Of a DNA stretch of 64,000 bases, positions 21,714 to 32,639 are shown piece after piece; within the stretch, counting starts at the first letter, position 1, and each line of letters opens with the position of its first letter. The stretch spans positions 124,001-188,000 of the forward strand of contig JAIQDT010001952.1 in assembly GCA_021521415.1 (NCBI GenBank), written 5' to 3'. The position numbers were made by a program, and so were the translations under genes. The notes below the pieces were generated by a model, which saw only the letters and a program-made list of their open reading frames with translations, was not told where the DNA came from and made no database searches. Origin of the DNA: Bidens hawaiensis (lineage: Eukaryota; Streptophyta; Magnoliopsida; Asterales; Asteraceae).

Positions 21714-22437
21714 TTGAGCGAAGTTGAGGAAAGAGGCGAAGTTGTTTAAACAGGCGAAGTTATGGGGTAAGCGAAGTTAACCCTAACTTCGCCTGTATAA
21801 GTTAAACAGTATATAAAGAAGACTTTGGTCAAACATTTTTCATTATTCTTCAAACCCGGCGAACTTATTCTCAGTTAACCTTAAGCGAAGTTATCTCTCG
21901 AATCGTAACTTGTTATTTTTCCTCAAATTCCAACAGTGTTAAAGGTGTGTACGGTTTGTTTAGATGATAATCTATGTTAATAGCGTTAATCAGAGGTCGT
22001 TTTGGTCCGTTTTGTGACCCAGTTCATTCAAACCCTCAACACCCACTTTTCGTACTTGTTTTAACGTGGTCGTAAGCAACTTGATCGTCGTGATCTCCTC
22101 AAAATCATGTGTTTAAGAGTCCACAATCATCAAATTATCAAATTTCACCTCGTTTGGCCGTCTATACTGTTGCCGCTTCAGATTCAGGCGAAGTTACAGT
22201 TTAGGCGAAGTTATCCTTAACTTCGCCTGATATTTAATTATTTAACAGTATATGAGGCGAAGTTGTGCTTAGGCGAAGTTATCATTAACTTCGCCTGGCC
22301 CTTTTTATTTAACATTTATCAGGCGAAGTTCAAGTTAAGGCGAAGTTATTACCAACTTCGCCCCACCCCTAACTTCGCCTATACCGAATAAATCATAACT
22401 TCGCTCATGGTAACAGGCGAACTTGTGATTTGACTCG
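21714..22437 (+). repeat. leader array of the GGCGAAGTT motif
   Basis: About 19 copies of (A)GGCGAAGTT, AACTTCGCC(T) or the variant GGCGAACTT occur in 720 bases in both orientations, with a gap at 21910-22180. Many lie as inverted pairs 20-40 bases apart and can form hairpins. The LTR of the same element has six more. The array directly precedes the accessory ORF. Confidence 0.85.
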
Positions 22438-22472
22438 ACGATTCTCTAACTTAGACTGTTTTTGTTGCAAAA

Positions 22473-25395
22473 ATGGCAGCTGTAGCTGGAGCAGGTGGTG
22501 CAGGTGGTGACGAAGGAGGAGATAACAATCGGCAGTTTTCCCGGGGCATAACATGTACATAACTTTGGACCCGGATGCGAGCGGTGTTGATGATTTCCGC
22601 GAGATTATCACGTTTCTTATCCGCTCGCGTATCTGCCACGCTATTACCACAACACTGCCTATATCTTTGCCAAACATAGAAGATTTCTGGCAGACAGTGG
22701 AGTATGATTGTCGAGTCGAGCCCCCGGTTATGCGTGCAACGGTTAACAATCAGATAGTGCAGTTCTCATCTGAGCAGATCATGGTGGCTTTGCAGTTTGG
22801 GGATGAAACGAGAGACGATCCTACAGACTTCGTGGCTCCATTCAAAATGGTGCTTTTCTGAGAATGGGATATTCTGGTCCATTGGGGGATATTCAAAGAC
22901 GAAAGGGATTCTTGTTAGACCAATGGCGATTTCTTATGCACGTGATGATCGTGTGTATGTCAGGGAGAAAGGCTGGTACAGATGGAATGGGTGCGACCAT
23001 GCAGTCGGCAATGACATCACTGACTTACAATAAGCGTTATAGCTTTAGTCAGATGGTATTCTACGAGATAGACCGTCAAAGACGAGCGGTGGCGCGTGAG
23101 AGATTTCTGATGTATCCAAGATTCCTTCAAATGATCTTGAATCACGTTGCTCCCACGTTACCTCAGCGCCGCCCAATTAGATATGTGGAGAGTGTAAGCA
23201 AGAGAATCTTCGCCCAGTGCAAATCATCAAGTGCAAGAAGTAAACCTGAGCTCCGTCCTCGACATACTCCATTATTTGGGTACTTGATCAACCCAGAGTA
23301 TGTTCCAGCTCGTGGGGATGAGTTTCGGGATCCGGCACCACAACAGGCTGGAGCACCTCAACCACCACCTGAGGTACAACAAGCTTTACCTGTTGCTCCT
23401 ATTGTGGCACCGGAGGAAAATGTAGACCTTGAAGCTGCTTTTGGCGGTCAAGGTTTCTTCGATATGGAACGTGTTGATCCAGAGGAAGAGGTGCAAGTCT
23501 CGGTTGCACGGGTTACTAGTGTGGATGTTGCTATGGCAGCTACGACGGAGGCTGATTCTGATTCCTCAGATGATGATGTGGCTGAAGCTAGACGGATTTT
23601 AGTTACACAAGAAAGGATTCATGGGAAGAGGAAGAGAGACAACGATGACAGTGATTTGGACTTTGAGGAAGATTTACATCAGTTGGTCCGTAGATCGAGA
23701 AGAGAAAGGGCAGGTGCAGGTTCGGGAGCTGGTGAGAGCTCAAGGGTGGTTCGTTTCACTCCACCCACACTGTCTGGTATGACTATAGTCTCTACACCAT
23801 TGCCAGTTACAGGGCCAATCACCACGGATGTTCCTGTGGTGACTACCTCATCTTCCTTCGGCATCCCACCCACTACATTCCAGCTCTCGGCTCCGGAGAT
23901 TGTGTCCTTGCCACCTTCAACTCTTACTCCATCGGAGGTCGTAGCAAGGTTTGTTGAGTCGACAGTTGTTGCTACTGCAGAGTTGTCGGTTACGATACCA
24001 CCTGCGGTTACGTTTCCACCTGTTTCTGAGGTGCCGGTTACATTGGGAATCCCTCCTCCGTATGCTCAAGACATATCATATATGAGGTTTGATTTCGATG
24101 CAACCTTATCCGATTCGGAAAGAATAGTAGCGCTTGAAAGGGTCGTGGCAGAACAATCAAGAGTAAATCTTTTCCAGACTCATGCTATTCAGTGCCTCGT
24201 TGCGAAGAATCAAATTAAGTCGTCCCTCCTGATCGAGCATAGTGAAATAATTGATGCATTGAAACAGTTCTTGGCATCTCAGGGGGAGACGAGCTGTAAG
24301 GGTGACGAGCTGAGGACAAAAAAGAGCAACGATCGAGACGATGATCCCAATGCATCGAAAGGTGCATGTGGAGAGTTGCCAAGAACTGAACAAGCTCTTG
24401 GGACTTCCACATCTCAGGGGGAGTCAACGAGTGCAGCTGGCGGTTCAGGGGGTGATGATGTGGTGGTTGTGGATGCTGAGGAGGTGTTAGATGATGTTAT
24501 AGGTGATGAGGATATGTTACCGTTGGAGGAGATAGAGAAGATAGGGGCTGAGATCGTGATTGATAGTGAAGTTGAAGAAGGAGAGATTGTGGAGGACAAC
24601 GTTGAACATGAAATTCCAACGGTTGAAAAGTCAGATTTGGGTCAAGATACCGGATGTGATGAGACAGAATGGGAGGAGCAGCCAAGATGGAAAGAAGGCT
24701 ACGCTCAGTGGTTCGAAAAGACTAAGAAACCGGCGGTCCCTACTATGTTCAAGAAAAGTTACAACATCAGGGGTTATGCTGAATCGAAAAAGGGGATTAT
24801 ATGCTGGTTATATGATGAGCAGTTGAGGCTTTTTGTGATTAAACGGTATGATGGGGTTCAGTATTTCAAGAGGTTGTTGAGATCGTTGAATACGTTGCCT
24901 GAGTGTGAAGTGAAGGACTTAGCCAGGTTGGGGTTGATAAACAGGAGTGATGATAACATGGCTAGGATCATTGGAAAGATAGTCTGGAAGGAAAGCATAA
25001 AGGAGAAAAAGTTCGAGCTGTTGAAACCACAGAAAGGAAAGCTCGTTGAAGACAAAGACAGAGGAATGAGAGCAGATGGCAAGCCTTGGATGATAATGAA
25101 GTATAAGCCGATCCGGTGTCTAAAAGAAGTGCCGATGAAACAAATGCCCAAGGATGTGTTCAAAGATCTGAAATGGTGGTACGTTGATTGTGAAACAGCT
25201 GAAGCAGTAATGGAAGATGAAGATGAACAAGAGCTGATGAGAGTATATGATCCTATGCATTTAGTGAATTTGTCTCAAGCTGATCTGCAGGTGCTGAACG
25301 AGAAAAAGATATTTTACATTCCTGCTTGGAAAGAAGAAGCAAAGAAATATCAAAGAGTAGTTTCAGTTTGTGTACGAGAAGGCGTTCATGATTGA
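22473..25395 (+). pseudogene. element B accessory ORF (about 970 aa, two frameshifts)
   Basis: The likely start is ATG at 22473 (MAAVAGAGGAGG). One-base losses near 22550 and 22850 split it into three frames. The last, 22864-25395, is open for 843 residues. N-terminal domain: FLIRSRICHAI, EDFWQTVEY and FGDETRDDPTD, then GRKAGTDGMG and MYPRFLQMIL, all matching element A. Then an acidic stretch, a basic KRKRD patch, a Pro/Thr-rich linker, a coiled coil (SERIVALERVVAEQ), a second acidic region and the Trp-rich and C-terminal domains. No polymerase, protease or zinc knuckle is present. The acidic/basic make-up suggests a nuclear protein, but that is inference. Confidence 0.75.
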
Positions 25396-25462
25396 AGATG
25401 GAAGATACAAGATTTTTGGGATTACGAGACACGTGTTTGAAAATAGAGATATGAAGCTACTG

Positions 25463-25475
25463 CCAAGGGGGAATC
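25463..25475 (+). other. element B polypurine tract
   Basis: CCAAGGGGGAATC immediately precedes the TGTTGG start of the 3' LTR. Confidence 0.75.
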
Positions 25476-25878
25476 TGTTGGTACATGATGTCAGTAGTTC
25501 AGTATCTAGTGTCTGTAATCGAGTTAGTATGTTTTGTATTTAGAATTAAGCGAAGTTGTCTCACAAGTTCGCCTGATATGGGCGAACTTGTTGAACAAGC
25601 GAAGTTAGTGACAACTTCGCCTAAACATGTTAGGCGAAGTTGTCGAATGTTATATAGGTTGAGGTTACGGCTTGTTTGATGAGGTTGTTCAGTTTTGTGT
25701 AATCGGTGATTGATATATCACGTGTTATCAGTTGCAATACAACGTGTTCTTTGTTTATTGTAACGTGTGTTTGATTGTGTTTAACGTGTTTCGTCTTCCA
25801 CGCTCGTATCGTCTTACGTAGGGATTCCGCACCTACGTAGAACGAGATATTCCGTGTAGATCCGGCTGGGAACCTACA
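25476..25878 (+). repeat. element B 3' LTR (full length)
   Basis: 403 bp from TGTTGGTACATG to GGGAACCTACA. It has six GCGAAGTT-type motifs in both orientations (25548-25645), the stem-loop TACGTAGG-GATTCCGCA-CCTACGTA at 25815-25839 with an outer CTCGT/ACGAG pairing, and a TATATAGG near 25650. The following bases (GTTCC) do not match those before copy 1 (CCAGG), so no target duplication is evident. Confidence 0.85.
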
Positions 25879-26786
25879 GTTCCCACCAACTGACCACATA
25901 TGTAAGGATCTAGAAAGGGCCAACACTTACATTTGTTTATAAAGTTTTAGGGATACATAATCTCATGTAAACTGTTAATGACTCAATTGGTGAGTTATAA
26001 AAGTTTGAGTGTATTATAATGACTATTTAATGGTAAAAAGAAAGTGCCCTGGATAAAATTATGAATGATTTCCACGATCCACTGAGATTCAGCCCTGTGT
26101 CACTCAGATTTGTCCCTCCCCCTCCCCCAAGCGTGAACCCATCCCACCCACAACTCCAACCCAACTGAGGCATTACTCCAACCCACGTACGAGTCCAATT
26201 GGTCATGTGATGGTCATACAAGCTGATCCTAGATATTATTGGACTTTGTTCTATATAAACCAAAAATTTTATTTATTGACTAAGAACTTTCAAGCCCCAA
26301 TAGCGATAACCTCAGAGTCACTATCCCCTTGACAACGCGTAAACTCTCATCGACCCTGTCTAACATAGACAACTTTGGCCTCTTTTGCTATTTTTTTGGA
26401 TGCTTTTTGCATCGTTTATTTGTACTTTATTTCACAAACATATTTTTTTTCCCATAATACCCTAAATATAGAACAAAATCTAAACTCGTGAAAAGATGGA
26501 CTTTTGGCGGGGCGCCACCACTAAATTTATTTTCGTAAAACGAGTGATGTGCTAGATTTTAAGTGCACGAAATTATCACCAGATCATAGTAAAAAGATTA
26601 CAGTAATCCTCCCTATATCATATTGAATATTAGCTTCACCGCTTCCCACCAAGATAAGAACCCCAAAAGTTTATGAATCTGTTAATGTACAATTAAAAAA
26701 TACTAAAGGGAAACTTTTCAAGATTAGTATTGCCTACTGGCACATCCCAATTTAGATACACAACTGTTGTGATTTATTATATATAT
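25879..26786. other. intergenic, nothing recognised
   Basis: No gene or repeat could be supported here. Confidence 0.4.
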
Positions 26787-27206
26787 GTTTTGGTTCATTT
26801 CAGAAGTATTTCTTAGTGCGAGAAGTATGAAAAGTGATTCTAACCAATCACATTTTTTCTTTTTATTTTATGATTTATTTAATATAAGGGCATATTAGTC
26901 AACTTCGTTTGTTTTATTTTTGAAATCTATTACTAATTAATTGGTAATCTACTGTATGTTGTACATCAGTTATTTTTTTTTTATTTTATGGTTATTTTAT
27001 TTGATCTTTTTATTCAAGTTGTTGTTAATCTAGAATCATTCATGCCATTCAAAATAAAATGAAAAATACAGTCATTCTTTGCAAATCCCAGCCGATATTG
27101 ATTCATATGTCTACAAATTTAAAAAAAATCGAGATCTTCATACCGAAAAATAATTACATTAATTTAATGATATTTGTTTTGTAAACTATATATATCCACG
27201 CAAATT

Positions 27207-28045
27207 ATTACTATATATAATTGTGAAGTTTGGTGCCGCTTGGCCATCTATCGGTCCAAGTGGCACCCCACCATTGGTCAGACCAATTTTTTTTTCTTTT
27301 TTTTATTTTATTATGATATCTTAGCGAACATATTAAAAATCGACCGAAATTGCGTAGACAAACCGCCATAATATCCAGGCCCGACAATGCTCAGGTATTA
27401 CCAACGCTCAAGTTTTACCGATTCACCATCGTAATGCTCGAACTGACAACACTCGGTTTTTACCAACGCAGGGTTTTTATTTATTTTTTAGTCCTGGTAC
27501 CATATCAAAACCACCGAATTCGTGTCTCCTTATCGCCGAAATGTGCGGCACCGACAACGTCTGGGTTTTACCGACTCACTTACACAACACTGGGGACTGC
27601 AACGCTTGGGTTTACAAACCGAATAAACATTGTTTTAAATATATAGATTTATTATTTGTTAATTTGACGAATTTATTTTTGGATTTTAACGATTGGGTTT
27701 TACAAACGCTGGTTATACCGTAATTGAAACTGACCAAATTCTCATCGACTTTCAGTCGTAACGCTCTGATTTTCCAGCGCATGGGTTTTACCGACCTACC
27801 CCCGCAACACCGGGGACCACAATGTTTGTGTTTTACCGACCGAATAAACATCGTTTTAAATATATTGTTTTTTATATATTAATTTTGACGAATTTATATT
27901 TTGTGGTTTTAACGGTTGGATTTTCAACGTTGTTTATACCATAACGACCGTAACCGATACTGATCGAATTCGCGTTGACTTTACATCATAACGCTCGGGT
28001 TATACCAACCAACTGTCCGGCGCATTGCGCCTGGTAAAATTCTAG
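27207..28045 (+). mobile_element. non-autonomous Helitron
   Basis: The 3' end is canonical: hairpin GGCGC-att-GCGCC (28019-28031), ten bases, then CTAG followed by T (28042-28046). The 5' end near TTACTATATATAATTGTG (27207) is tentative. The interior carries two diverged copies of a 220-bp unit (about 27550-27770 and 27772-27990) sharing TTTTACCGAC, CGAATAAACAT and GTTTTAAATATAT. There is no Rep/helicase coding sequence. Confidence 0.6.
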
Positions 28046-28229
28046 TTATTAATAAATTTAAAGATATTATAATCCTAACCTACACACAACAAATTTTTTC
28101 TAGAACCGTAGCTATTGGAAAATTACAACCCAAATTTAATCCTAATCAGGTAATTTGTTTTAATTGTTTTTTAATTTGAAAATAACAAATCTTTTTTTTA
28201 ATTTTATTATTACTTGATCAACTTTTTAT

Positions 28230-28870
28230 GTGTAGGCAATTATGAGTTATGTGTAGGTAAATATTACTTATGTGTATGAGAAAATCATATTATCTAACGG
28301 TATGTGTAGAATAATATGAGATATGTGTAGGTGGATATTAGCTACGTGCCGGTAAAAATAAAAGGAACCAACAATATGTGTAGGTAAAAATAAGTTATGT
28401 ATTGATGATCACAAGTTACGTGTAAAATGTAAAAAAAAAAAACCAAAGTTGCATAAGTTAATATGAGTTATGTGTAGATGAAGATTACTTGCTTGTATGA
28501 GAAAATCATATCATCTAACAATATGTGTAGGTTAATATGAGTTAGGTGTTGGAAAATACGAGTTATGTGTAGGTGAATATTACTTACGTGTATGAGAAAA
28601 TCACATTATCTAACAATATGTGTAGGTTAATATGAGTTATGTGTAGGTGGATATTAGCTACATGTAGGTGAAAATAAAAAGAACCAACAATTTGTGTAGG
28701 TAAAAAAAGGTTACGTATTGGTGATCATGAGTTACGTGTAAAAGAAAATAATTATAACCAACAAGTTGTATAAGTTAGTTTGAGTTATGTGTAGATGACT
28801 ATATATATTTCTTGTGTAGTTGAATTTATTATCATTCACCTACATATACATTTTTCATGTGTAGGTTAAA
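28230..28870 (+). repeat. TGTGTAGGT degenerate tandem array
   Basis: Blocks reading TATGTGTAGGTGAATATTAC, then TGTATGAGAAAATCA, then CTAACAATATGTGTAGG recur. Two long repeats start near 28248 and 28563 (period about 315), with a shorter copy near 28466. The same short word fills the middle of the 390-bp family members. Confidence 0.7.
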
Positions 28871-29227
28871 AATATTTCAAATAAATCTTTTGAAACCAGT
28901 AAAAATTTTGAACTTGAATATATATTATTAAAATTATTTTTAGAATATTTTAATGTAAAAGCCAATTTCTTTTTTCTAAATAATTTGTAACTTGTTAAAA
29001 GAATTAATGTGGAAAGTAATGTAGGATTAATTAGTGCAATTAATGATTTCAAACAGATAAACATACTAGACCTAATTACCCTTTAATCATAAAAATCTTG
29101 CACATTGTTTTCTTTATGTTACAACTTTTCCATTATCATTATTTACCATTGATTAGTCTTGATCAACGATTGAGATCGACTTCTCGCACTTCTCGCTATA
29201 AAATCACTTCTCACATGAACCATCCCC

Positions 29228-29420
29228 TATATATATATATATATATTAAGAAAACACCAAGAGATTGTCAAAACACTCGATAATAATATTATTTCTTGTT
29301 TAACGCAGAAAGAATTGAAACCAAGGGACAAAATTTTAAAAATCTTTATTTTTATATAATTTTTCTTTTAAACCTTTCTTTATTTTTATACTTGTTATTT
29401 ATTAGTACATTTAAAACATG
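29228..29420. other. junction sequence, nothing recognised
   Basis: A short AT-rich stretch. It is where the missing LTR of the minus-strand Athila-like element would be expected. Confidence 0.35.
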
Positions 29421-29707
29421 AATTCCATATCCCCACACTTAAAGTTCACATTGTCCTCAATGTGAGACAGGAAAAAGACAAAAATAAAATAAATAAAGAA
29501 AAATGGAAAATACTTTCCTGGTAAATAGCAATGATCGTGTGTCACGAGTCATGTTCTGTGTCCATCAATACGATATCATCACGTCAAATCATGAAGCAAC
29601 TAGCATGCTTACACTTGCTTCAAATCCTAGCTCATCAACCATAATCAACCGACCCCAAAATAACCTTCAAGAGAAGAAACATTGACAAAATAAAAGCAAA
29701 ATATAAA

Positions 29708-29718
29708 ATAATAATAAT

Positions 29719-29754
<36 letters not shown>
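29708..29754 (+). repeat. (AAT)n microsatellite
   Basis: AAT units interrupted once by TTAAT, inside the minus-strand Athila-like element. Confidence 0.9.
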
Positions 29755-29757
<3 letters not shown>

Positions 29758-29832
29758 AACATATTATTAGGTTGCCTCCCGGGAAGCGCTAAGTTTATAG
29801 AATAGTCTTCAGCCAGACTCGCTCCTAAAACC

Positions 29833-30513
29833 TCAATTAGGAGGCTTCTCCTTTATCCTCTTCCCATCAATACTCCTTAATACCCTTCTTTTACAACTAG
29901 ATGGGAAGAAACCAATTGTAAAACTCATGTAGGCCCGAAAATCTGAATTAAGGTCGACCCACCAATTCTTAAATTCCCCGGAAAATGATTTAATAAAGTG
30001 AGATGGGGAAGAAAAACTCTTCATCATAATATGATCCCTGAGCCCAGGTACCCTTCTTATTCTTTTAGCCAACTTTTTAAACATCAACACATCCCGAATG
30101 GAGATTAAGTACGATTCATGTTTTGGTTTCTCATTATGGGGGTATACTGTCGGAAGAACTGAATCAACTACTACCTCATGGCTCTTTTCACAAGGCTCTT
30201 TCTTGACCCCCACACTTGGCTCGTTATACAATAGATCTTTAAGCAACTTTAAATCACCAAGTGGGTCAAACACTCATTCATCCGCAGTGGTAAAATCCTT
30301 CAACTCTTCACCAAAATCACCTTTGAACTCGTATTCCCATGAGGGAACGCATTCCTCTAACGGATTTTCCATCCCCGCATCTTCAAATTCGATAATCGGC
30401 TCACTAAGTTGTGACTGACTTATTAAACCAAGCCGAATTCCATCTAAAGCTTGTTGGGTCGGAAATGGGGTATTTGGATTTGTATCATGGTAGATACGTA
30501 ACCAATCAAACAT
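29833..30513 (-). pseudogene. Athila-like internal ORF remnant
   Basis: A 226-codon minus-strand frame with one in-frame TGA at 30274-30276. The segment FDPLGDLKLLKDLLYNEP resembles the FDP.GD....LL region that precedes the protease in Athila/Tat polyproteins. The basic C terminus (SSCKRRVLRS, KRIKEKPPN) resembles the ending of the frame at 3-509. No catalytic motif is present. It is probably what is left of the polyprotein after deletion of everything enzymatic. Confidence 0.45.
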
Positions 30514-30910
30514 TACCTCTTTTGGATCTGGAATTTGCTCAATGAATTCACCGGATGAGTTGTCATAACCTAGAAGATTCCCCCTTAAATCAAACGTAGC
30601 CGGGGTTTCACTCTACTTTTCTCTTCGCAATCCAAATTCCTTTGTATCTGCATCCGCCAAATGGTGTAACGCTTTTGTTCTTTGAATCCATTCCCGTAAG
30701 TCTCCATTACTGCAAACTTATACAGAAACGGATCACGGGCACCTGATAGTAGTAGACGAAAAATCTTTAAAACTAAAATTAAACTAAAACTTGGCAATTA
30801 ATAATAAGATAAAATAAAAACTAAACTAACTATATTAATCTAGATATATGCAAAAATAAAAAAGGAAAATCCCCAAACTCGGGTCGTTCTATAATCGCCT
30901 CAAACCGTTT

Positions 30911-30926
30911 ACTGGAAACGGCACCA
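30911..30926 (-). other. primer-binding site of the minus-strand Athila-like element
   Basis: The minus strand reads TGGTGCCGTTTCCAGT a few bases after the LTR end, a degenerate form of the TGGCGCCGTTGCCGG site complementary to tRNA-Asp that is usual in Athila elements. Confidence 0.65.
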
Positions 30927-30931
30927 AAAAC

Positions 30932-32590
30932 TGGATGTGGTGAAAACAGTTAATAAATAATGCACAATTAAAACACGCAATAAGCTTAAAATTTATAAAA
31001 CCAAACAATTCTAACTAAGCTTTCCACAAACGGCAACTGTACTGATCGCATAGCAACACAGTCTATTGGAAGTCCGGATGTTGAACACAAAGATACGTGA
31101 GAACGGCTCAGATAATTAACCCTAATCTAAGTTCTACCTAATAATATTTAATAGATATTATGTTTATTTTAACTAATTAACCTAACTAACGAAATTTACG
31201 ATAATGGGAAAACGAATCACCTAGGTAAGATGACTTAACGAGTATAGGATGGTTCAGGTGCTAAAAAGAGTTTGAAATCGACTTCTAAATATGAACAAAG
31301 ATAGATGCAATCAAAGCAACTGGGTCCCCACGGTCATTTTTACCAGAAAACCCTAATGACGTCTACTTAGCTTTTAATTTAGGTTGTTTATTTACATACC
31401 CTAATGATTTATTACTTGGTCCGTGTCAAAATCACAATCCTCACTAGGCTTGATCTAATTACAAACCTAGAAAGAAAGAGGTAATTCACTAATAAGGACA
31501 AAATAACTTAACTTACAAACTATTCTTGTCGAAAGCTAGAAAACCGCACGTGGTCTCGCAACGGGTAACTAAATCAACTAAAGCAAAGAGATAAGCTAAC
31601 CCATAAGGTCTTGGTCCAACTCAGAGAATGATCCAAATGATTTAAATGATTCAAGAAAACACAAACCTTAATGGCACACGTCTACCACAATCAATCAACA
31701 CACTCATTATTAACCGAACTAGCAATTGACGACTACATTAAACTAATTCATGCAATAATCAACTGCCAGAGGCTCATGCAACCTAAAATACATCTAATGG
31801 TATCAAGGTTCATGGAATAATACTACAAATTATGAACTTTACGATAACTAAACAATCAAATACAAGATTAGCACCCGAAAAATAATAAATCAACCGTTAA
31901 AGTTCAAACCTAGGCGATTCAAACAAGTTTAGCCAAACATAATGAATGAACAACAGGTAATAATAATAATTAAGCTCAAAGTATCCATTACAAACTGATT
32001 AGAACTTGTTTCAATGTCTAAAACACAAAACGGAACTTTAAAACGTTAAAACAATTAAAATAACGAACCGACAAGTAAACGACCGAACCAACAACTATTA
32101 TCCTTCGTAAACTCGTCCAAAGCTGATGTGAGATGGCTGGAATACTCCTCCATTTTGTTTGTAGGGCTAAAACCCTTTATATAGATGTCTTAACACCTCT
32201 TTCTTAATATAAAATAGGTTAAAAGAAGCCCACAAGGCCTACTAGAAGACAAAATAGACGGGGTAGCTGATTCCTGAACATTCTTGGTAGCCTAGGACGC
32301 CGCGTAGAGCGGTCTTGAGGGTCTAACCTGGTCATGTAGCGCGGCCAGGTCCATTTTCTGATTTTTTAGGCTTTTACTCGCTTAAACACGTATACGCACA
32401 ATGGCTTCAGGTTTGATCTTCGTTAAGCCTCGTGTCCTCTTCTTAGGATTGATTTTTCATGCTCTTCATCATGGTACCTACATCAATCAAGAATATGTAA
32501 CTTTAAGTACAAACAATTGATAATCGTTAAGTTCAAACATAAAATACATGTAAAAATGGGATAAAAAACTATGTATTATGCAACACGTCA
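30932..32590 (-). repeat. 5' LTR of the minus-strand Athila-like element
   Basis: On the minus strand it starts TGACGTGTTGCATAATAC and ends CACCACATCCA (1659 bp). Its end matches that of the LTR at 2421-4224. TATATAAAGGGTTTTAG at 32188-32172 is a clear TATA box and start region. A CGCGTAGAGCG box (32292-32302) lies upstream, as in the other copy. Confidence 0.65.
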
Positions 32591-32639
32591 GTCTCATACT
32601 AAGTCTTAGACCACACAAACCAAACAAACCAAGTAAAAC

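Larger units (their letters stand above)
26787..29227. mobile_element. (TA)n-flanked element, GAGAAGTG family, long copy 2
   Basis: Left end GGTTCATTTCAGAAG with GTGCGAGAAGTATG; right end, reverse-complemented, GGGGATGGTTCATGTGAG with AGAAGTGATTTTATAGCGAG. TATATA tracts flank both ends. The termini match the 390-bp copies at 8077 and 50723, but this one is 2.44 kb. It holds a Helitron (27207-28045) and an expanded array of the TGTGTAGGT repeat (28230-28870). No transposase frame is seen. Confidence 0.7.
29421..32590 (-). mobile_element. non-autonomous Athila-like Ty3 element, 3' LTR lost
   Basis: Read on the minus strand: 5' LTR (32590-30932), primer-binding region, a short 1.5-kb interior with a single broken ORF, the conserved GGGAGGCAACCT motif (29772-29783), the 'ATTGAGGACAATG' box (29449-29461) and a polypurine tract AAGTGTGGGGATAT (29441-29428). 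What follows is not the start of its LTR, so the 3' LTR is deleted. The interior is far too short for gag-pol. It resembles a large non-autonomous derivative related to the element at 1-4224. Confidence 0.65.

Noticed and set aside
18669..25883. Target duplication around the whole B complex
   Set aside because: CCAGG and GTTCC do not match, so the outer LTRs are not shown to belong to one insertion.
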